DNA of 64,000 bases, from contig NW_021167084.1 of NCBI RefSeq assembly GCF_003711515.1, positions 1,529,932-1,593,931 on the forward strand, in the 5' to 3' direction. Below the pieces are notes generated by a model that was given only the letters and a program-made list of their open reading frames with translations, did not search any database and was not told the origin of the DNA. Origin of the DNA: Sodiomyces alkalinus F11 (lineage: Eukaryota > Ascomycota > Sordariomycetes > Glomerellales > Plectosphaerellaceae). How positions within the stretch are numbered: position 1 is the stretch's first letter; each line of letters starts with the position of its first letter. Positions 43,607-55,427 of the stretch are shown here, piece after piece. The position numbers were made by a program, and so were the translations under genes.

Positions 43607-44826
43607 AACCAGCTGTGCTTTGAGGCGCAACTCAAACCTGTTGGCCAATCTTTCTCCGACTCCGGCCAAACGAACCTTTGGGTTTCTCTTGGTTTCTGAA
43701 CATTCCTCCAGGTGTGGCTTCATGTTTCTTTCAGTGACGATCCAGATAAACAACCGATTCTAACCTCGATGTTACTACCTTAGTTGGGGCCAACTATTTC
43801 ATGTACCTCTAAAATCTGTGCAAATTTCAATGCTGCGATGAGCGTTCCAGGGGCGTCGGCGTTTCTCTTATTTCAGGGCCACGGCCCACGGTACACATCT
43901 CCTTTGCTACAACTCCTCGGCCTTTCGCTTTGACCACTTCTGACTTGGTCCGGCATCAACAATGTTATAACTAAGGCTTGCTTGACTATCACTTTACCTT
44001 CACTTAGGAAACGGTTCTCGAAAATGTCATATATAATCTGCGTTTTTTTGTTTAAAACACTCTGCGAACGAAGTTAGTTCCATGTCCGAGTCCTGATATT
44101 GCGGTATGTTTATGCCATGTGAAGCCTCAATGTTTCTCGTGTGAGAGAGAACCCGGGCTGAAATCGCCGGCCCCCCTTTTCGCCCGACCAGGAGTTGATA
44201 GACACATGCATCCTGTTCAAGCCTCTCAGGGCTGCAAGCAAACACTTCTTGATCTGCGTGTATCCCTTCTTCCTGTTGCGGCCAGTTCAACCTCCTCGTA
44301 AAGCGTGGTAGTAAAGAACCCCGGGTGACTATTGACATGAGGCATACGTCGCTGTAGCTTGTAGACTCTCACTACTGATTCCATCCTCACTTGTTTCCAT
44401 TTCTCAAGACAAGCACGGTGAACAAGTTGAGCAAGCATCATTACCTCCATGACAATCCTGTTTGCTTTTCAAAGGCCAGTGCTTACATTTGATGTTTCGG
44501 CCTTGCTCCCCCCCGGTCAAACATCTTTTGAGTAGTACGTTCATCTGACAACAAGTAAGAGCATGGAGTCATATTCTCGCTTGCCCTCACCTTTACGGAT
44601 AAAGAAGATAATATTTCCAACTCCTACTGACCGTCTCGTGACAGAACCCCGCTTGTCCTTAAAGCATTCTTCATCAGAGACTTACCATCACCGTTGAGAA
44701 TGTTCATAAGAAGGACGATCCAATCTGTCACATCCTGTCCCCCTGTAAATCCAACCATCTATTCTGTAAAGCCGGAGCCACAGGGAGGTTTGAATTTCGA
44801 GCCCACACGCTCATAGATGAGGGTGC
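43607..44826. other. intergenic
   Basis: 1.2 kb with no supported gene; a 103-codon minus-strand open frame (44027-44338) has no features. Confidence 0.4.
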
Positions 44827-45663
44827 ATGGCACCGCTTCCTTTACCATATATTGGGCCGGAATGGGGCCTAAGACCTAGCATAACCCTTCGCGCCCCTCT
44901 GGGCATCCAAGCAAACGTTGCTCACCCCCTCTCTCGCCGCAACGTCGACCGCGGGGCCGTAGGGGGGATAGTGGTCGGCTGCCTCATCCTCGGCGTCCTC
45001 CTCCTAGCCGTCGCAGGCTCTTGCTTCCAGCACGACTGCGACTGCAGTTCCCGACCGCCCTCCTCGTCGGGAGCAGCAGGGCACAAAATAAAGAATCACC
45101 GTCTCGGGGGGGAGAACCATTACCACGGCCGATACCAACTTCCCTCGAAGCCAAGACACGTCCGCACACGTAAGCACCGCCGCAGAACAGGCACCAGACA
45201 AGAAAGAACAACAGTCCGAGTTCCCTTCCTCGACGTTCTGCCAGTGGACCATCCCACACCCAGCACCATCCCTTCCCGTCACCCAGAGATCATCGTCGTT
45301 AACGAACCGGAACCGTCCCTCGCCCACCCGCACCCGCTGGAAGAGACGATTCACGTGCGGGATTTCGCCGCAGAACCAACTATCGGAGAAGAGACATTAC
45401 ACGTGGACGACGTCGCTCCCACGGCATCGGGCGGATATGTGCTCGTCGACGCGGTACAGCCGCCGGAGTTGATGATCCCCTGGCCTGCGCCAAAAGAGCA
45501 CAGACCGAAGGTTAGACAGAAGAAAAAAGATAGGGGTGGGGGTTGTTGCTTTGAGCTTTGCGATCTTCTTTGCGGACCTAGCAAGAAGAAGAAGACCAAG
45601 AAAAAGAAGCGACGGAGTGTCAAAGAGAAGCTGGTTGAGGAGGACAGTATGAGTGGTGTGTAG
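44827..45663 (+). CDS. hypothetical single-span membrane protein with Cys/Lys-rich tail
   Basis: 278 residues, one exon. After a short N-terminus (ending PLSRRNVDRG) comes one span (about 45-67, AVGGIVVGCLILGVLLLAVA), then a Cys cluster (CFQHDCDCSS) right at the membrane face, suited to palmitoylation. The cytoplasmic part is basic with a repeated acidic motif (EETIHVRDFA, EETLHVDDVA) and ends in CCFELCDLLCGPSKKKKTKK, a Cys/Lys stretch that could also bind membrane. No family recognised. Confidence 0.55.
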   Translation: MAPLPLPYIGPEWGLRPSITLRAPLGIQANVAHPLSRRNVDRGAVGGIVVGCLILGVLLLAVAGSCFQHDCDCSSRPPSSSGAAGHKIKNHRLGGENHYHGRYQLPSKPRHVRTRKHRRRTGTRQERTTVRVPFLDVLPVDHPTPSTIPSRHPEIIVVNEPEPSLAHPHPLEETIHVRDFAAEPTIGEETLHVDDVAPTASGGYVLVDAVQPPELMIPWPAPKEHRPKVRQKKKDRGGGCCFELCDLLCGPSKKKKTKKKKRRSVKEKLVEEDSMSGV

Positions 45664-46119
45664 GTCACGCCACGCGTCTAGTGAAACAAGTTGAATGCAA
45701 GGTGATCACTGATCACTGGCCCTGGATGAGGGAGTCGGGAATACTTTTCGTCAGTCTGTCTAGATGAATCTCTTACCCTTACGTGGTGACGTCCGAGAGA
45801 CGGAGCCAATGATAGAATGAAAAGATAGCCATGCTGGATCACCATCAGATGGACCACGACAAGACATAGAAGGCCTGTACACACAGTAAAGCCGCCCCGA
45901 CGTTCATATCCAGGGAGGCAGAATGTCTAGGTCTACTTTTCTACCCGTATTAGTTATCTTTAGTCATCTTGTCCTTCCAACACTTCCCCATGTACGCACT
46001 CTTCAGCCTCATGATATATACATAGATGCTTATTATATATGTGTTGGACTTGGCAACGACTCCTGTCCGGTGTCGGGTATCCAAATTATGTTCGACGGGG
46101 TATTCGTAAGGCGGCTGCT
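45664..46119. other. convergent 3' region before the rad5 gene
   Basis: 3' ends of two convergent genes; no other features. Confidence 0.5.
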
Positions 46120-49100
46120 CTACCGTGGCGTAGCTTCATAACCAAGGAGTTCCTTGATATCCTCAATCCTCTGCAGTTTCTTCTCCTCATCATTCATCAT
46201 GCCGAGAGACGTTGCCCTGTAGAAAAACGGAGTCAGTCAGTGCAAAAAGTAAAGCAAAAGAAAAGGACAGAGGGATAATTAGTAGAAAACGCACAGAAAC
46301 TTCTTCCGCTCCTGCACCCGGAGCATCCTCTCTTCCACGCTCGCCTTCACAATAAACCGATACACCTTCACCTCCTCATCCTGCCCCATGCGGTGGACGC
46401 GGTCAATCGCCTGCGCCTCCACAGCGAAGCTCCACCACGGATCCATCATGAACACGCGCTTGGCCGACGTCAGGTTGAGCCCCACGCCCCCCGCGCGGAG
46501 GGAGATGAGCAGCACCGTGAAGCCCCTGGCCTCCTGAAACTCAGCCAGCACCGCCGCGCGCGCCTTCTGCGCCATCGTCCCGTCCAGCCGCAGGAACCCG
46601 ACCCCCGCCTTCTCCAGCGCCGGCTCGATGAGCGACAGGAACGACGTGAACTGGCTGAAGACGACCGACTTCATGTGCGGGTGCTCCCGCCGCAGGTCGC
46701 GGAGCCCCTGGATCAGCGCCACCACCTTGGCCGACGACTGCTGCGTCCCGCCCCCCGCCACCCGCTGCAGGCTGATCTTGGGCTTCTGGAACATGTCCAG
46801 CACGTCGTCGTACCGGACCACCTCGAACAGGTCGCGGTAGTTGACCACCGCCCGGCAGTTGGGGCACGTCGGCACCTTCCCCCTGTCCGTCTGGTGTTTC
46901 ATAAAGTCCAGCAGGCACTTCTTGCAGGCCGAGTGCCAGCACCCCCCCGTGACCGTCTGTTCGACCATTGGCTCCTCGGTGCAGATCGGGCACTCGCTCG
47001 CGGCCTCGTCCCGGATCTGGCTCAGCACGTGGGCGCCAAACGTGTTGGGATTCGTCTCGGAATCCGACGTGGTGGCGGAGAATTGCTCGATGAGGACGTT
47101 GAGGTCCATGTCGTCCGCCAAACCGGCTGCCCGGTCCGCCGCTGCACTTGCCTCTTCTTCCTCTGCGACGATGTCACGATTGCGGACGAGAATCGGGTGA
47201 CAGCAGGTCTGTCTCAGCCGCAAGATCTGCGCGAAAATGCTCGTGAAAGCCTTCATGACTGTACCGGCCTCCATGTTCTTGGAGAATGTCTGCTTCGCTC
47301 GGAGGAAGATGTAGTCATAGATCTCGCGTTCGGTCTCTCCGAGCTCCACCTCCACGATCTCCACCGATTTTGGGGGGAGGGGAACCAGTCTTGTGAAAGG
47401 GGGGTAGTGTCAGCAACGTTTCCATGGCATAATACCTCACACACACACAGAGAGAATGACTCACGGCTCTCCATCCGGCGTCTTCATCTCCTTGGTCCGT
47501 CTCAGCACCAGGGGCTCCAATACGGTCTGGACCACATCGAGGGCTCGCACAAAGTTCTTCGACTCGAACGGGACGGTGATGAAGGTCTTCCAGAAAGAAA
47601 AGTTGTTCCAAGGCTCCACGCGGAGGAAACGGACAAGACTGAACAGGTCCTCCAGCCTGTTCACGATGGGCGTGCCGGTCAACACCCAGCGATGCTCGGC
47701 ACTAATCTCGTAGCACGCCTTTGCGGTCTTGGACAGCCTGTTCTTGATGTGGTGACCCTCGTCGAGGATGACGCGGAAGAACTCGAGGCTGAAGATGCCC
47801 GTGTGGGACGACCGGTCGCCTTTCCTTGCGACGACCTGCGTGAATTCGGACAGGACGACCCCATAGCTGGTGATGACGACGTCGGGAGCTGAAGCAGCGT
47901 TCGCTTCGCAGCACAGGGCTTGCAGGTTCGAGTTGGCCTTTTCCAAGCCGTAGTATACCATGACCTTGAGCGTGCCCTCCTTGGACGCCTTCTCGGCCTC
48001 GCTCTGCCACTGCGAGAGCAGCGACATGGGGGCAATGACAAGGGTCGTGCAGGGGGCACGCAGGACGTGCGATGCGTGGTGGGATAGACGAGGGAGATCG
48101 TTCACCGAGATGGCGTTGCCGTTCAGTCTCTTGGCGCCCAGGGCGACGTCGGATCGGTGGGAATGGATCAAACTCAGCATCTGGATCGTCTTCCCGAGAC
48201 CCATCTCATCAGCAAGGATACCACCGAGACAATGCTGCTCCTGGACGGGGAATTCGAGCGAGAGATCGCCCGAGTAGGGGTTGATGTAGAAGTGAGTTTG
48301 ATCTTGAACAACAGGCAAGGGGTTATCGTCGACGTCCTTCGTAGGCCAAGCGTACTCCTCCCAAAGGGGATGCATGCTGGGTTCCCGGCTGCTCTTGAGG
48401 TCTTTTTCTTTGGTCATCATCCAGTGGAGAGCCTGCCTCTGGTAAGGCCGGAGCGTCATGGCAAAAGTGTCGGCGGGCTCTGCCTCTGGCGTGCTAAAGT
48501 CGAAGGATTGGGCTTTTTGGTACAGCGCGTCGAGTTGGTCCTGCTCCAGCTCTTCCCCATCCTCATCAACGTCCTCCGAAGGCGGAGACGAGGTGGGATC
48601 TTTGGAGGCAGGCAGCGGCTCCTTTTCCTTTTCCTTTTCCCTTTCCCTTTCCCTTTCCGCCTTGGTCTTGTCGTCGCGCTCGGCCGCTTTCACCAGCCCT
48701 TGACGTTGCTCTTTCGATGACGCGCTATTCGATCGGGTCGGGTCAAGGTTGACTTCCTGCAGCAGCCTCACCAAGGCCACTTGCCTCAGCCGAAGGTTTT
48801 TCTCTTCGGAAGATTCCTCCTTTTCGAAGAGTGCCAGGGTCCGATTCGAATCCGACACGTGGAACGCTTGTGTCTCGAAGGCCGATGCGAGCAGGTAGCA
48901 TCGCAGCTGGATGAAGATGGTGTCGTTGGTCCGTAGACGTTCAGGGGCGTAGACGCAGGTTCCTTCGAACCTGCAGAGCTTCTGGTCTATGAGCGTCGAA
49001 ACCCAGTTGGCCGTGTCCTTGGCCAGCCTCCCAATCTCCGTCCCGTCCTTGTTGGTGAATCGGACGAGGACATCGACGCGCCGGGAAGCAGCAGGGCTCG

Positions 49101-49815
49101 GTCGCTGAGGGGCCACCGCCACGCCAAGCTTGGCCGTGACCCGGGGAGGCTTCGGCGGTTGGATCTTTTGTCTTTCGATCTTGACCACGTCTCCGTGTTT
49201 CAGTAGGTTGCTACCACTGCGCGTGGCCCATCCTTCGACTCCAAAGGCGCCAACGTAGCGTGTTTCGGGCATTGAACGACGAATAGCGGGTTTCGGTGTA
49301 TCTTGGTCCGACGACTCTCCCATCGAGATAGTATTTGGAGGGGTCGCACAAGCCGCGGGCCGAGCATAAGAGTTCAACGATGGGGCCTTCTTCTTGAGCT
49401 TTTTCCAAGTGCCGTCGAAGTACATGTTGACAGCTCTCTCCAGGTTATTCCCGCAGTTATTTTTGACGATGTCCAACATTTCGGGGTCCACCTTGCATCC
49501 CACGAAGCTCTCGAACAAATGATTATCAAAGCCCATGGGTGTCTCGTCGTCGCGTTTGATGTTGGGTTCCCGGGGCGGTGCTCGGCTGGATGGGTGGTGG
49601 ACCGACCTTTTCGCTAATGATCCGCGAGCCGGTGCAGGAGACGACGGATAGCCCCGCTCATCTTCGGTCTTGAGCTGAGAGGAATTCTGGTGTGTAGATG
49701 GCGTGGGCAACGCAGGACTGGAGGGGTGGCTAGTCGCTTGGTCTGCGTCTGCGTCTGCGTTGGAAAAGAATCGTCTCCTTTTGGCTGGCGGTTCAGAGAA
49801 GTCTGGGCCTTCCAT
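46120..49815 (-). CDS. rad5: DNA repair helicase / ubiquitin ligase Rad5 (HLTF family)
   Basis: Three exons: 49815-47465, 47389-46295 and 46216-46120; 3543 nt, 1180 residues. Domains in order: a HIRAN domain from about 186 (RYVGAFGVEGWATRSG), SNF2 ATPase with Walker A LADEMGLGKT (Lys542) and DEGH box (Asp685), a C3HC4 RING inside the helicase (Cys917, 920, 934, His936, Cys939, 942, 959, 962), and helicase C with RAGGVGLNLTSA and DRVHRMGQ. It ends KLQRIEDIKELLG as in other Rad5 proteins. Nuclear. With Mms2-Ubc13 it extends K63-linked ubiquitin chains on PCNA and remodels stalled forks. The SNF2-RING order and the HIRAN domain distinguish it from Rad16. An expandable Glu/Arg/Lys run lies near 390. 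The intron acceptor before exon 2 is AAG, less usual. Confidence 0.95.
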
Positions 49816-50258
49816 GGTGCTTCCTTAGTTTTCGAATTCCGTACTGAAAAGAGAAAAAAAAAAGAAAAGAGAAAAAAGACCCGTCGTTTGACCCAGACTT
49901 GGTTGTCAAAAGATTGAGCCGGGAGTTGAAAGTTCCAGGTTCTCTTTTTCGGGAGACGCGAATCAATTCATTGAAGGCGCGACTGACCACTCGATTCGCG
50001 TCGGGTGATCATGTGACCACGCATCGACCACAATTTATGGATCCTTACGTCATAACTCAATAATGAAATAATACGGTATGGTTAATGAATTAATACGGTA
50101 GATACATCGGTCCTCGGTACATCGACATTTTCTCTCGCGTCGCGATTCTCCAAGGGACCAAAGTCAAGACTCCCGTCAGACGGCACCTCTCAACCGCTCA
50201 TTAAAGTCCCGGTTGATATATTCTAGACATGGGGGCGTATTTGAAACCTGCTTCCTGA
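49816..50258. other. divergent promoter between rad5 and the NDUFAF6-like gene
   Basis: 440 bp shared by two divergent housekeeping genes. A GGTGATCATGTGACC near-palindrome lies at about 50004-50018. Confidence 0.5.
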
Positions 50259-51452
50259 ATGTATCGCCCACGACTTGTGAGCCATGGCCTGCGAAGGCTC
50301 CCACAGGCCCCCCGGCTGGGGATAAGAGCAAGAGGCATCGTCACCGACGCAGACGCCGACAAGGCGAGGAACTACTGCCTGTCGCACGTGAAGTAAGCCA
50401 ACCCACGCTTCTAATTCCCTGCCATGGTGGTCCTCTTCCCTCTTCCCCTCCTCCCTCTTCATAACTAACGAGAAAACCCCAGACAAGGCGACTATGACGG
50501 CTACCTCATCCAACGCTTCGTCCCCTCCCGCGTCCGAGACACCTACCTCGCCCTCCGCGCCCTCAACCTCGAACTCGTCCGTCTCCCCGACATCGTCTCC
50601 AACCCGACCATAGGCCACATGCGCATGCAGTTCTGGCGCGAATCCATCGACAAGACCTTCGCCGGCGCCCCGCCCTCCGAACCCATCTGCATCCTCCTCC
50701 ACCAAGCCCTCGAAGGGCTCCGCGCCCGCAGCCCCTCCGGCGCCACCGCCTCCTCCGTCAAGTTCTGGATCCAGCGCTTCATCAAGACCAGGCAGCGCCA
50801 CATGGACAACCGCCCCTTCGCCTCCCTCGCCAGCCTGGAGGACTACGGCGAGCAGACCTACGCGACCCTCATGTACGCCACCCTGGCCGCCCTGCCCATC
50901 AACTCCATGCACATGGACCACCTGGCCAGCCACGTCGGCAAGGCCCACGGCATCGTCGCCGTCCTGCGCGGCATCCCCGTCCTCGCCGCCCCGCAACAGG
51001 CCGTCCGATCCCCCGACGGTGCCACCCAGGTCGGCCGCGGCAGGGACCCCGTCCTCCTCCTCCCGCTGGACGTCATGGCCGACGCGAACGTCCGGGAGGA
51101 GGACGTGTTCCGACAGGGTCCCGGCGCGGAAGGGTTCCAGGACGCCGTCTTCACCGTCGCCACGCGGGCCAACGATCACCTCATCACCGCCCGGGACATG
51201 TTGAAGAAGCTGAAAGCCGGGGAGGGCCCGGGACACGACTTCGAGCACCAGGCCGAGGCGGGTCACGTCTACGACCACGAAACCGACGTTGCGCGGGATA
51301 TACGGCGCGGGTTTGGGCTACTGTTGGAAGCTGTCCCTGCCCAGGAGTATCTCGCTAATCTGGAGGGCTGTAATTTCAACCCTTTTGCCGTCAGGCCGGG
51401 TTGGAAGCTCCCGTGGCGGATATGGCAGGCATTGAGGAAGGAGCAGATATAA
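50259..51452 (+). CDS. mitochondrial complex I assembly factor, NDUFAF6-like (squalene/phytoene synthase fold)
   Basis: Two exons, 50259-50392 and 50483-51452; 367 residues. Start 50259 gives MYRPRLVSHGLRRLPQAPRL, an Arg-rich presequence without acidic residues, as expected for mitochondrial import. The domain begins ARNYCLSHVKQGDYDGYLIQ and continues with PIGHMRMQFWRESIDK-like blocks of the squalene/phytoene synthase superfamily; the Asp-rich DxxxD catalytic motifs of true synthases are not evident, as in NDUFAF6. HVGKAHGIVAVLRGIP is the conserved second helix block. NDUFAF6 proteins assist early assembly of the membrane arm of NADH dehydrogenase in the matrix. It diverges from rad5 across a 440-bp shared promoter. 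Confidence 0.82.
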
Positions 51453-51713
51453 AGGCGACGACCACTTGATCGCCCGGTACACTCGTTTACGGCCGGAGGC
51501 TTGAAGATCCGGGCAAAGTCTTTCGGTTGAAGATTAGGTTGCATTGGCGCCATCTCTTTGGACCCCCAAGGGACCGATATCCCTTGAGATGTAAAATATC
51601 GACCACAAGCTCACGAATAACCTCACATACCTGGTTCAATAAACTTCGGGGTTTACGCTCCAAATTTCCAATGCATGTTGTGTATGCTTCGAGCAAAGTA
51701 TAAACTCTTCACA

Positions 51714-54700
51714 CTATATATCCCAAGTCATGCCGGTTTCCGATGATGCACCCGTGCTCACCCCCGATTCCCCGACATCATCCCCCCCACCGCGCATCTC
51801 TTCAGCCACAGCCTCCTGCCACCCCTCACCGCCCGTCCTCATGACATGATGAGGATTCAGACGAGCCCGAAAATGGCTTTCGCGCCTCAAGGCCGACAGC
51901 CCCTCTCCGGCAGACAAGGCCACCCTCGTGCGTCTCGTCTTCTTTCCAGGCCGCCCCCCTTCGCTGAGGAGGCCACTCTGTCGCCTGCGTTCCTCCGCCA
52001 AGCACCGCTCGTGCGCGAGGATCCCACGCACGTACGGCGCGACGTCGAGGGAGATGAGCTCCAAAGTGCGGTCGAACACGGACGGGTCGAGGTAGGACGA
52101 GGGTAGGAGCGCTTGTCGATCCGACGCCGCGATGGGGCCGAACGCGAGGCTCATGTCGCGGCGCGTCACCGAGTCGTTTTCCGTGGCCGAGGCCAGGCGG
52201 GCACGTATCTTGCTGACGGCAATGGGCTCCTCGAGCGGCTGCATCGAGACCGGCACGGGCCAGCCCCGTGATTCGTGTACGCTCGGAACAAGGCGCCGGG
52301 CCTGTGACTTGAGACACAAAGCCGTCGAGGTGCTGGTATGATCGTAGTCGGCGAGGACGGGCGTCTCGAGGAGTTTGCACCCGACCACGTAGTCGTCTCG
52401 CGTCTTTGCAGGAATCGCCGGCTGCGTAGGGTCGAGGCTCTCCTCCCAACCGACTCCGAAGCGGCCGTTCGAATACAGATCGGCTGTACTTAGCGCGTCG
52501 GAGAATTCGTCGTACAGGTCTAGGGCCGCGATCCTACCGTAGGCAGAGCCAGTTTCCTTCTCCAAGCCACCAACCCATGCTGCCATGTCGGTCGTATTGT
52601 GCCAGTCGCCGAGATCGATGTAGAAGCCGCTCCAGCACTGTGACATGAGTTCTACCTCAGTTCCCGGAGACGACAACGGCCGTGTGGTGGAATCGCGACC
52701 AAGCCACCCCATGCCTTCCAGATAGGTGTCTTCGCTAATGACCCGCACGACATGACCGTTTTCGTCACGGTCACACCCCCTAGGCCAACGCGGATAGAAC
52801 CAGTCAATGCCACCGCGCCTGTCGCCAATGCCTAGCTGGCACCAGTAATTGAGCTCCATCAAGGATGCTCGGAAGTCCCCCGATCTGGATTGGAGGAGCG
52901 CCTTCACGGGCGACCTGTGTAAGGCGTGACCCTCGTTTGCGGCGATGAGCAATAACAGATCAACGGCAAGATGCTCGGGCGGCGGACTGAAGCGAAAGAT
53001 GCCGTACAGATTGAGGCTCTGGACGGGGATGAGACTCTCGTCATTACAGGTCAGGATGAAGGGACGCTTGGACTGGACGATGAGCGTCATGATGGTTGTC
53101 CAGAACTGCTTGTCCTCTTCATAGAGGACGTCGGCTTCTTCGAGAAGGATCAGAGATTGTTTCTGGGCCTTGGGTTGTGTAGGTTTCGACGCGTCCGTCT
53201 CCCTCTGCTTCGGTGGTGGTGAGGGCGGCAGCGGCGTGCGCACAGGTTCAGACCCGACAGCGCTTGGAGCCGTCTTGGCGGTAGCCTTTGGCTTGAAGAA
53301 GGACATGACGGAGCCCTGCTTGCCAGATTTGACTTCTTTTGCCGTCTCGTCCTCCGTGCCAGTGCCCGCGTCTGTCTCGGTCCCGTCGCCAGATTTGCCA
53401 TCTTCCCGGTGACGGTGACGGTGACGCTGCACAAGATGGTTGCGCGTCATGTCTCCGACCTTCTCCAAGACGTCTTTCCCGCTGCGACGGCTGCTGGCGT
53501 TGATTTCGAAGATCTCGAACCCGAGCTCCTTGGCCACGGCATAGACGGTCGCAGTCTTCCCAGAGCCGTGGGGTCCACTGACCAGGGCAACGTTGGATAG
53601 TCGAATGGATTCCTTGGAGTTCTTGGGGATGATTCCACCATTCTGAACAACGGTCTGCTTGGGGCCTACGCTGTCCTCGGGGTCCGTGATCTCATCCAGG
53701 TCGTTACTCTCCTCGTCGCTCGAGACGACAAACCCGTCCAGTTTGGCTCGCTTTCGCTTCTTTTTCGACGCCGAAACGCGCTTCGCCTTCCCGGGCTTCT
53801 GATCAGCTGGACTGTTGCCTGTATCAACGGATTGCACCTTGAGTGCTTCGAGCCAGTTTCGGAGAAGATGCGCTTCTCGGCCGCTTTGAAGAACCTCGTC
53901 TGCTGTTTCCGGCGCGTATTTATGAGCCCAAAGGAGGTCCTCGCACTCGGACTTGTCGAAGGCCGAGAGATGGGTGGCAAGGGACTTGTACAAACGAGCG
54001 ACTGCGGCGTGGGGTTTAGGGGCAGTGGCTGTGGCTGTGGCTGTGACGATGTCATCATCGCTGTCGCTGTCGACTTCTTGGTCATCTTGCAAGAGGGGAG
54101 TCCGTAACTCCGGTCGGACACGTTTCTGCAACTTGGGACCGCTTTCGAAGTGTTTTCGGGGTAGGCGTAGCTCGGGGGGAGGAGGGTCGAAGCCATCGCT
54201 GGTGGTGTTGATAGAGTTGAGGATACGACGAACGTCCAATGCGTGGCGCAAGTGAGACATGATGGACTCTTCTTGTGCTATGTTCGTGGCCCGACCTTTT
54301 GATTTCTTCAAAGACCCGTCCGAGAACCGGGGCGTGACGGTAGAAGCCCGTGGCGTTTCTGGATGCCCCGTGATATGCACTGCTCCCTTCCACGGCCAGG
54401 CAGGGTGTGTGGCGCCTGGTACCTTGAGACCCATTAATTTCATGCCGAAATGTGGGAAGTTGGGTCTCTTCAAAACCGGGCGACTTTTCTTGGGAGAGCA
54501 TGGTGTGGATGAGAAGATGATTTGGCGTGGAGGCTTCGCCTTCTTCCGGGAGTTAGACGCAACTCCTTCGGTAGGAGCAACCGTTTTTGCTTCGTCGCCC
54601 TCCGGTATGGGCTGTTGCTTACCCTTCGCGTCTTTGTCTTTCTCGTCAGCGACCTTCTTCGCCCGGGACCGCTTCTTAGGTAAGGTCGGGTTCGGGGTTG

Positions 54701-55427
54701 ACGCGAGGATGTTATTGATTTGTTCGGCAATTCTCTCTCGTGATTCGCGGTCGTGACCGAACCGATAGGTTACGATGAATGTGGCTTGTTTATTCTTCGA
54801 AGTTGGTTTCCTTTTCGGTCTCGGTGTGTGGATGGCTGGGGGTCTAGACTTGGGAGGAGATCCAAACGTGCCCGTCTTGGGATTCAGCTTAAGAATCTTC
54901 TTCGGTTGAGACTCGTTCGGTTGTGCCGAAGACGCAACTCCCTCGATATTGGACGTCTGCGACTGAGGAGGGCCAACCACGGCCAGAGGAGAGACGGGAG
55001 GTTTCGCTGGCGGAGTGACCGTCACTTCGGAGTCCGGGGGACCTTGAGTGGCTGGAGGGATTGAGTCAGATTCGGGCCCAATGGGTTTGACGAGATGATC
55101 GAGTATGGAAGGCCCGAGAGAAGACGCGGCTTTCCTCTTGGTATTTTGGCGTTTCTTGGACCCCGGCGTGTCTGTACCATGAGCAGTACTCGGATCCAGG
55201 TCGGTTTTCTGGCGCTTTCTCCTAGGGCCTTCCCGCTCGCCGCCATTGCCGGGCTGGCTGACGTGATTGTTGTCAACCTCGCCTTGTTGCCTTCCATGAC
55301 TTATAGGGTCAACTTCCTGAGCTGGTTTCGAGTCGGATGATCCGTTTTGTGCAGCCGAAAAGAAAGGATGAAGCTTCTTCGAGTCGGCCAGGCCGTCTTG
55401 AGGCATACTGGCCACAAGTGTTCCCAT
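51714..55427 (-). CDS. elg1: PCNA-unloading RFC-like ATPase Elg1 (ATAD5 family)
   Basis: Single exon, 1237 residues. A PIP-like motif sits at the N-terminus (KKLHPFF, 17-23). A long disordered basic region follows, then the AAA+ domain: VALVSGPHGSGKTATVYAVA with Walker A Lys624, then EINASSRRSGKDVLE, then LILLEEADVLYEED as a non-standard Walker B (Glu-Glu-Ala-Asp in place of Asp-Glu), and a sensor-1 type FILTCNDES. This combination is typical of Elg1/ATAD5, the large subunit of the RFC-like complex that removes PCNA from DNA after replication. The C-terminal third is helical. Nuclear. The start could instead be Met8. It lies 5.6 kb from rad5, whose product modifies the same clamp. Confidence 0.93.
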   Translation of the reverse strand: MGTLVASMPQDGLADSKKLHPFFSAAQNGSSDSKPAQEVDPISHGRQQGEVDNNHVSQPGNGGEREGPRRKRQKTDLDPSTAHGTDTPGSKKRQNTKRKAASSLGPSILDHLVKPIGPESDSIPPATQGPPDSEVTVTPPAKPPVSPLAVVGPPQSQTSNIEGVASSAQPNESQPKKILKLNPKTGTFGSPPKSRPPAIHTPRPKRKPTSKNKQATFIVTYRFGHDRESRERIAEQINNILASTPNPTLPKKRSRAKKVADEKDKDAKGKQQPIPEGDEAKTVAPTEGVASNSRKKAKPPRQIIFSSTPCSPKKSRPVLKRPNFPHFGMKLMGLKVPGATHPAWPWKGAVHITGHPETPRASTVTPRFSDGSLKKSKGRATNIAQEESIMSHLRHALDVRRILNSINTTSDGFDPPPPELRLPRKHFESGPKLQKRVRPELRTPLLQDDQEVDSDSDDDIVTATATATAPKPHAAVARLYKSLATHLSAFDKSECEDLLWAHKYAPETADEVLQSGREAHLLRNWLEALKVQSVDTGNSPADQKPGKAKRVSASKKKRKRAKLDGFVVSSDEESNDLDEITDPEDSVGPKQTVVQNGGIIPKNSKESIRLSNVALVSGPHGSGKTATVYAVAKELGFEIFEINASSRRSGKDVLEKVGDMTRNHLVQRHRHRHREDGKSGDGTETDAGTGTEDETAKEVKSGKQGSVMSFFKPKATAKTAPSAVGSEPVRTPLPPSPPPKQRETDASKPTQPKAQKQSLILLEEADVLYEEDKQFWTTIMTLIVQSKRPFILTCNDESLIPVQSLNLYGIFRFSPPPEHLAVDLLLLIAANEGHALHRSPVKALLQSRSGDFRASLMELNYWCQLGIGDRRGGIDWFYPRWPRGCDRDENGHVVRVISEDTYLEGMGWLGRDSTTRPLSSPGTEVELMSQCWSGFYIDLGDWHNTTDMAAWVGGLEKETGSAYGRIAALDLYDEFSDALSTADLYSNGRFGVGWEESLDPTQPAIPAKTRDDYVVGCKLLETPVLADYDHTSTSTALCLKSQARRLVPSVHESRGWPVPVSMQPLEEPIAVSKIRARLASATENDSVTRRDMSLAFGPIAASDRQALLPSSYLDPSVFDRTLELISLDVAPYVRGILAHERCLAEERRRQSGLLSEGGRPGKKTRRTRVALSAGEGLSALRRESHFRARLNPHHVMRTGGEGWQEAVAEEMRGGGDDVGESGVSTGASSETGMTWDI

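Noticed and set aside
46393..47892. 499-codon open frame antisense to rad5
   Set aside because: Crosses a confirmed-looking intron of rad5 and has shadow composition.
50223..51278. 351-codon open frame antisense to the NDUFAF6-like gene
   Set aside because: Shadow composition (Gly/Val/Glu); the sense gene is conserved.
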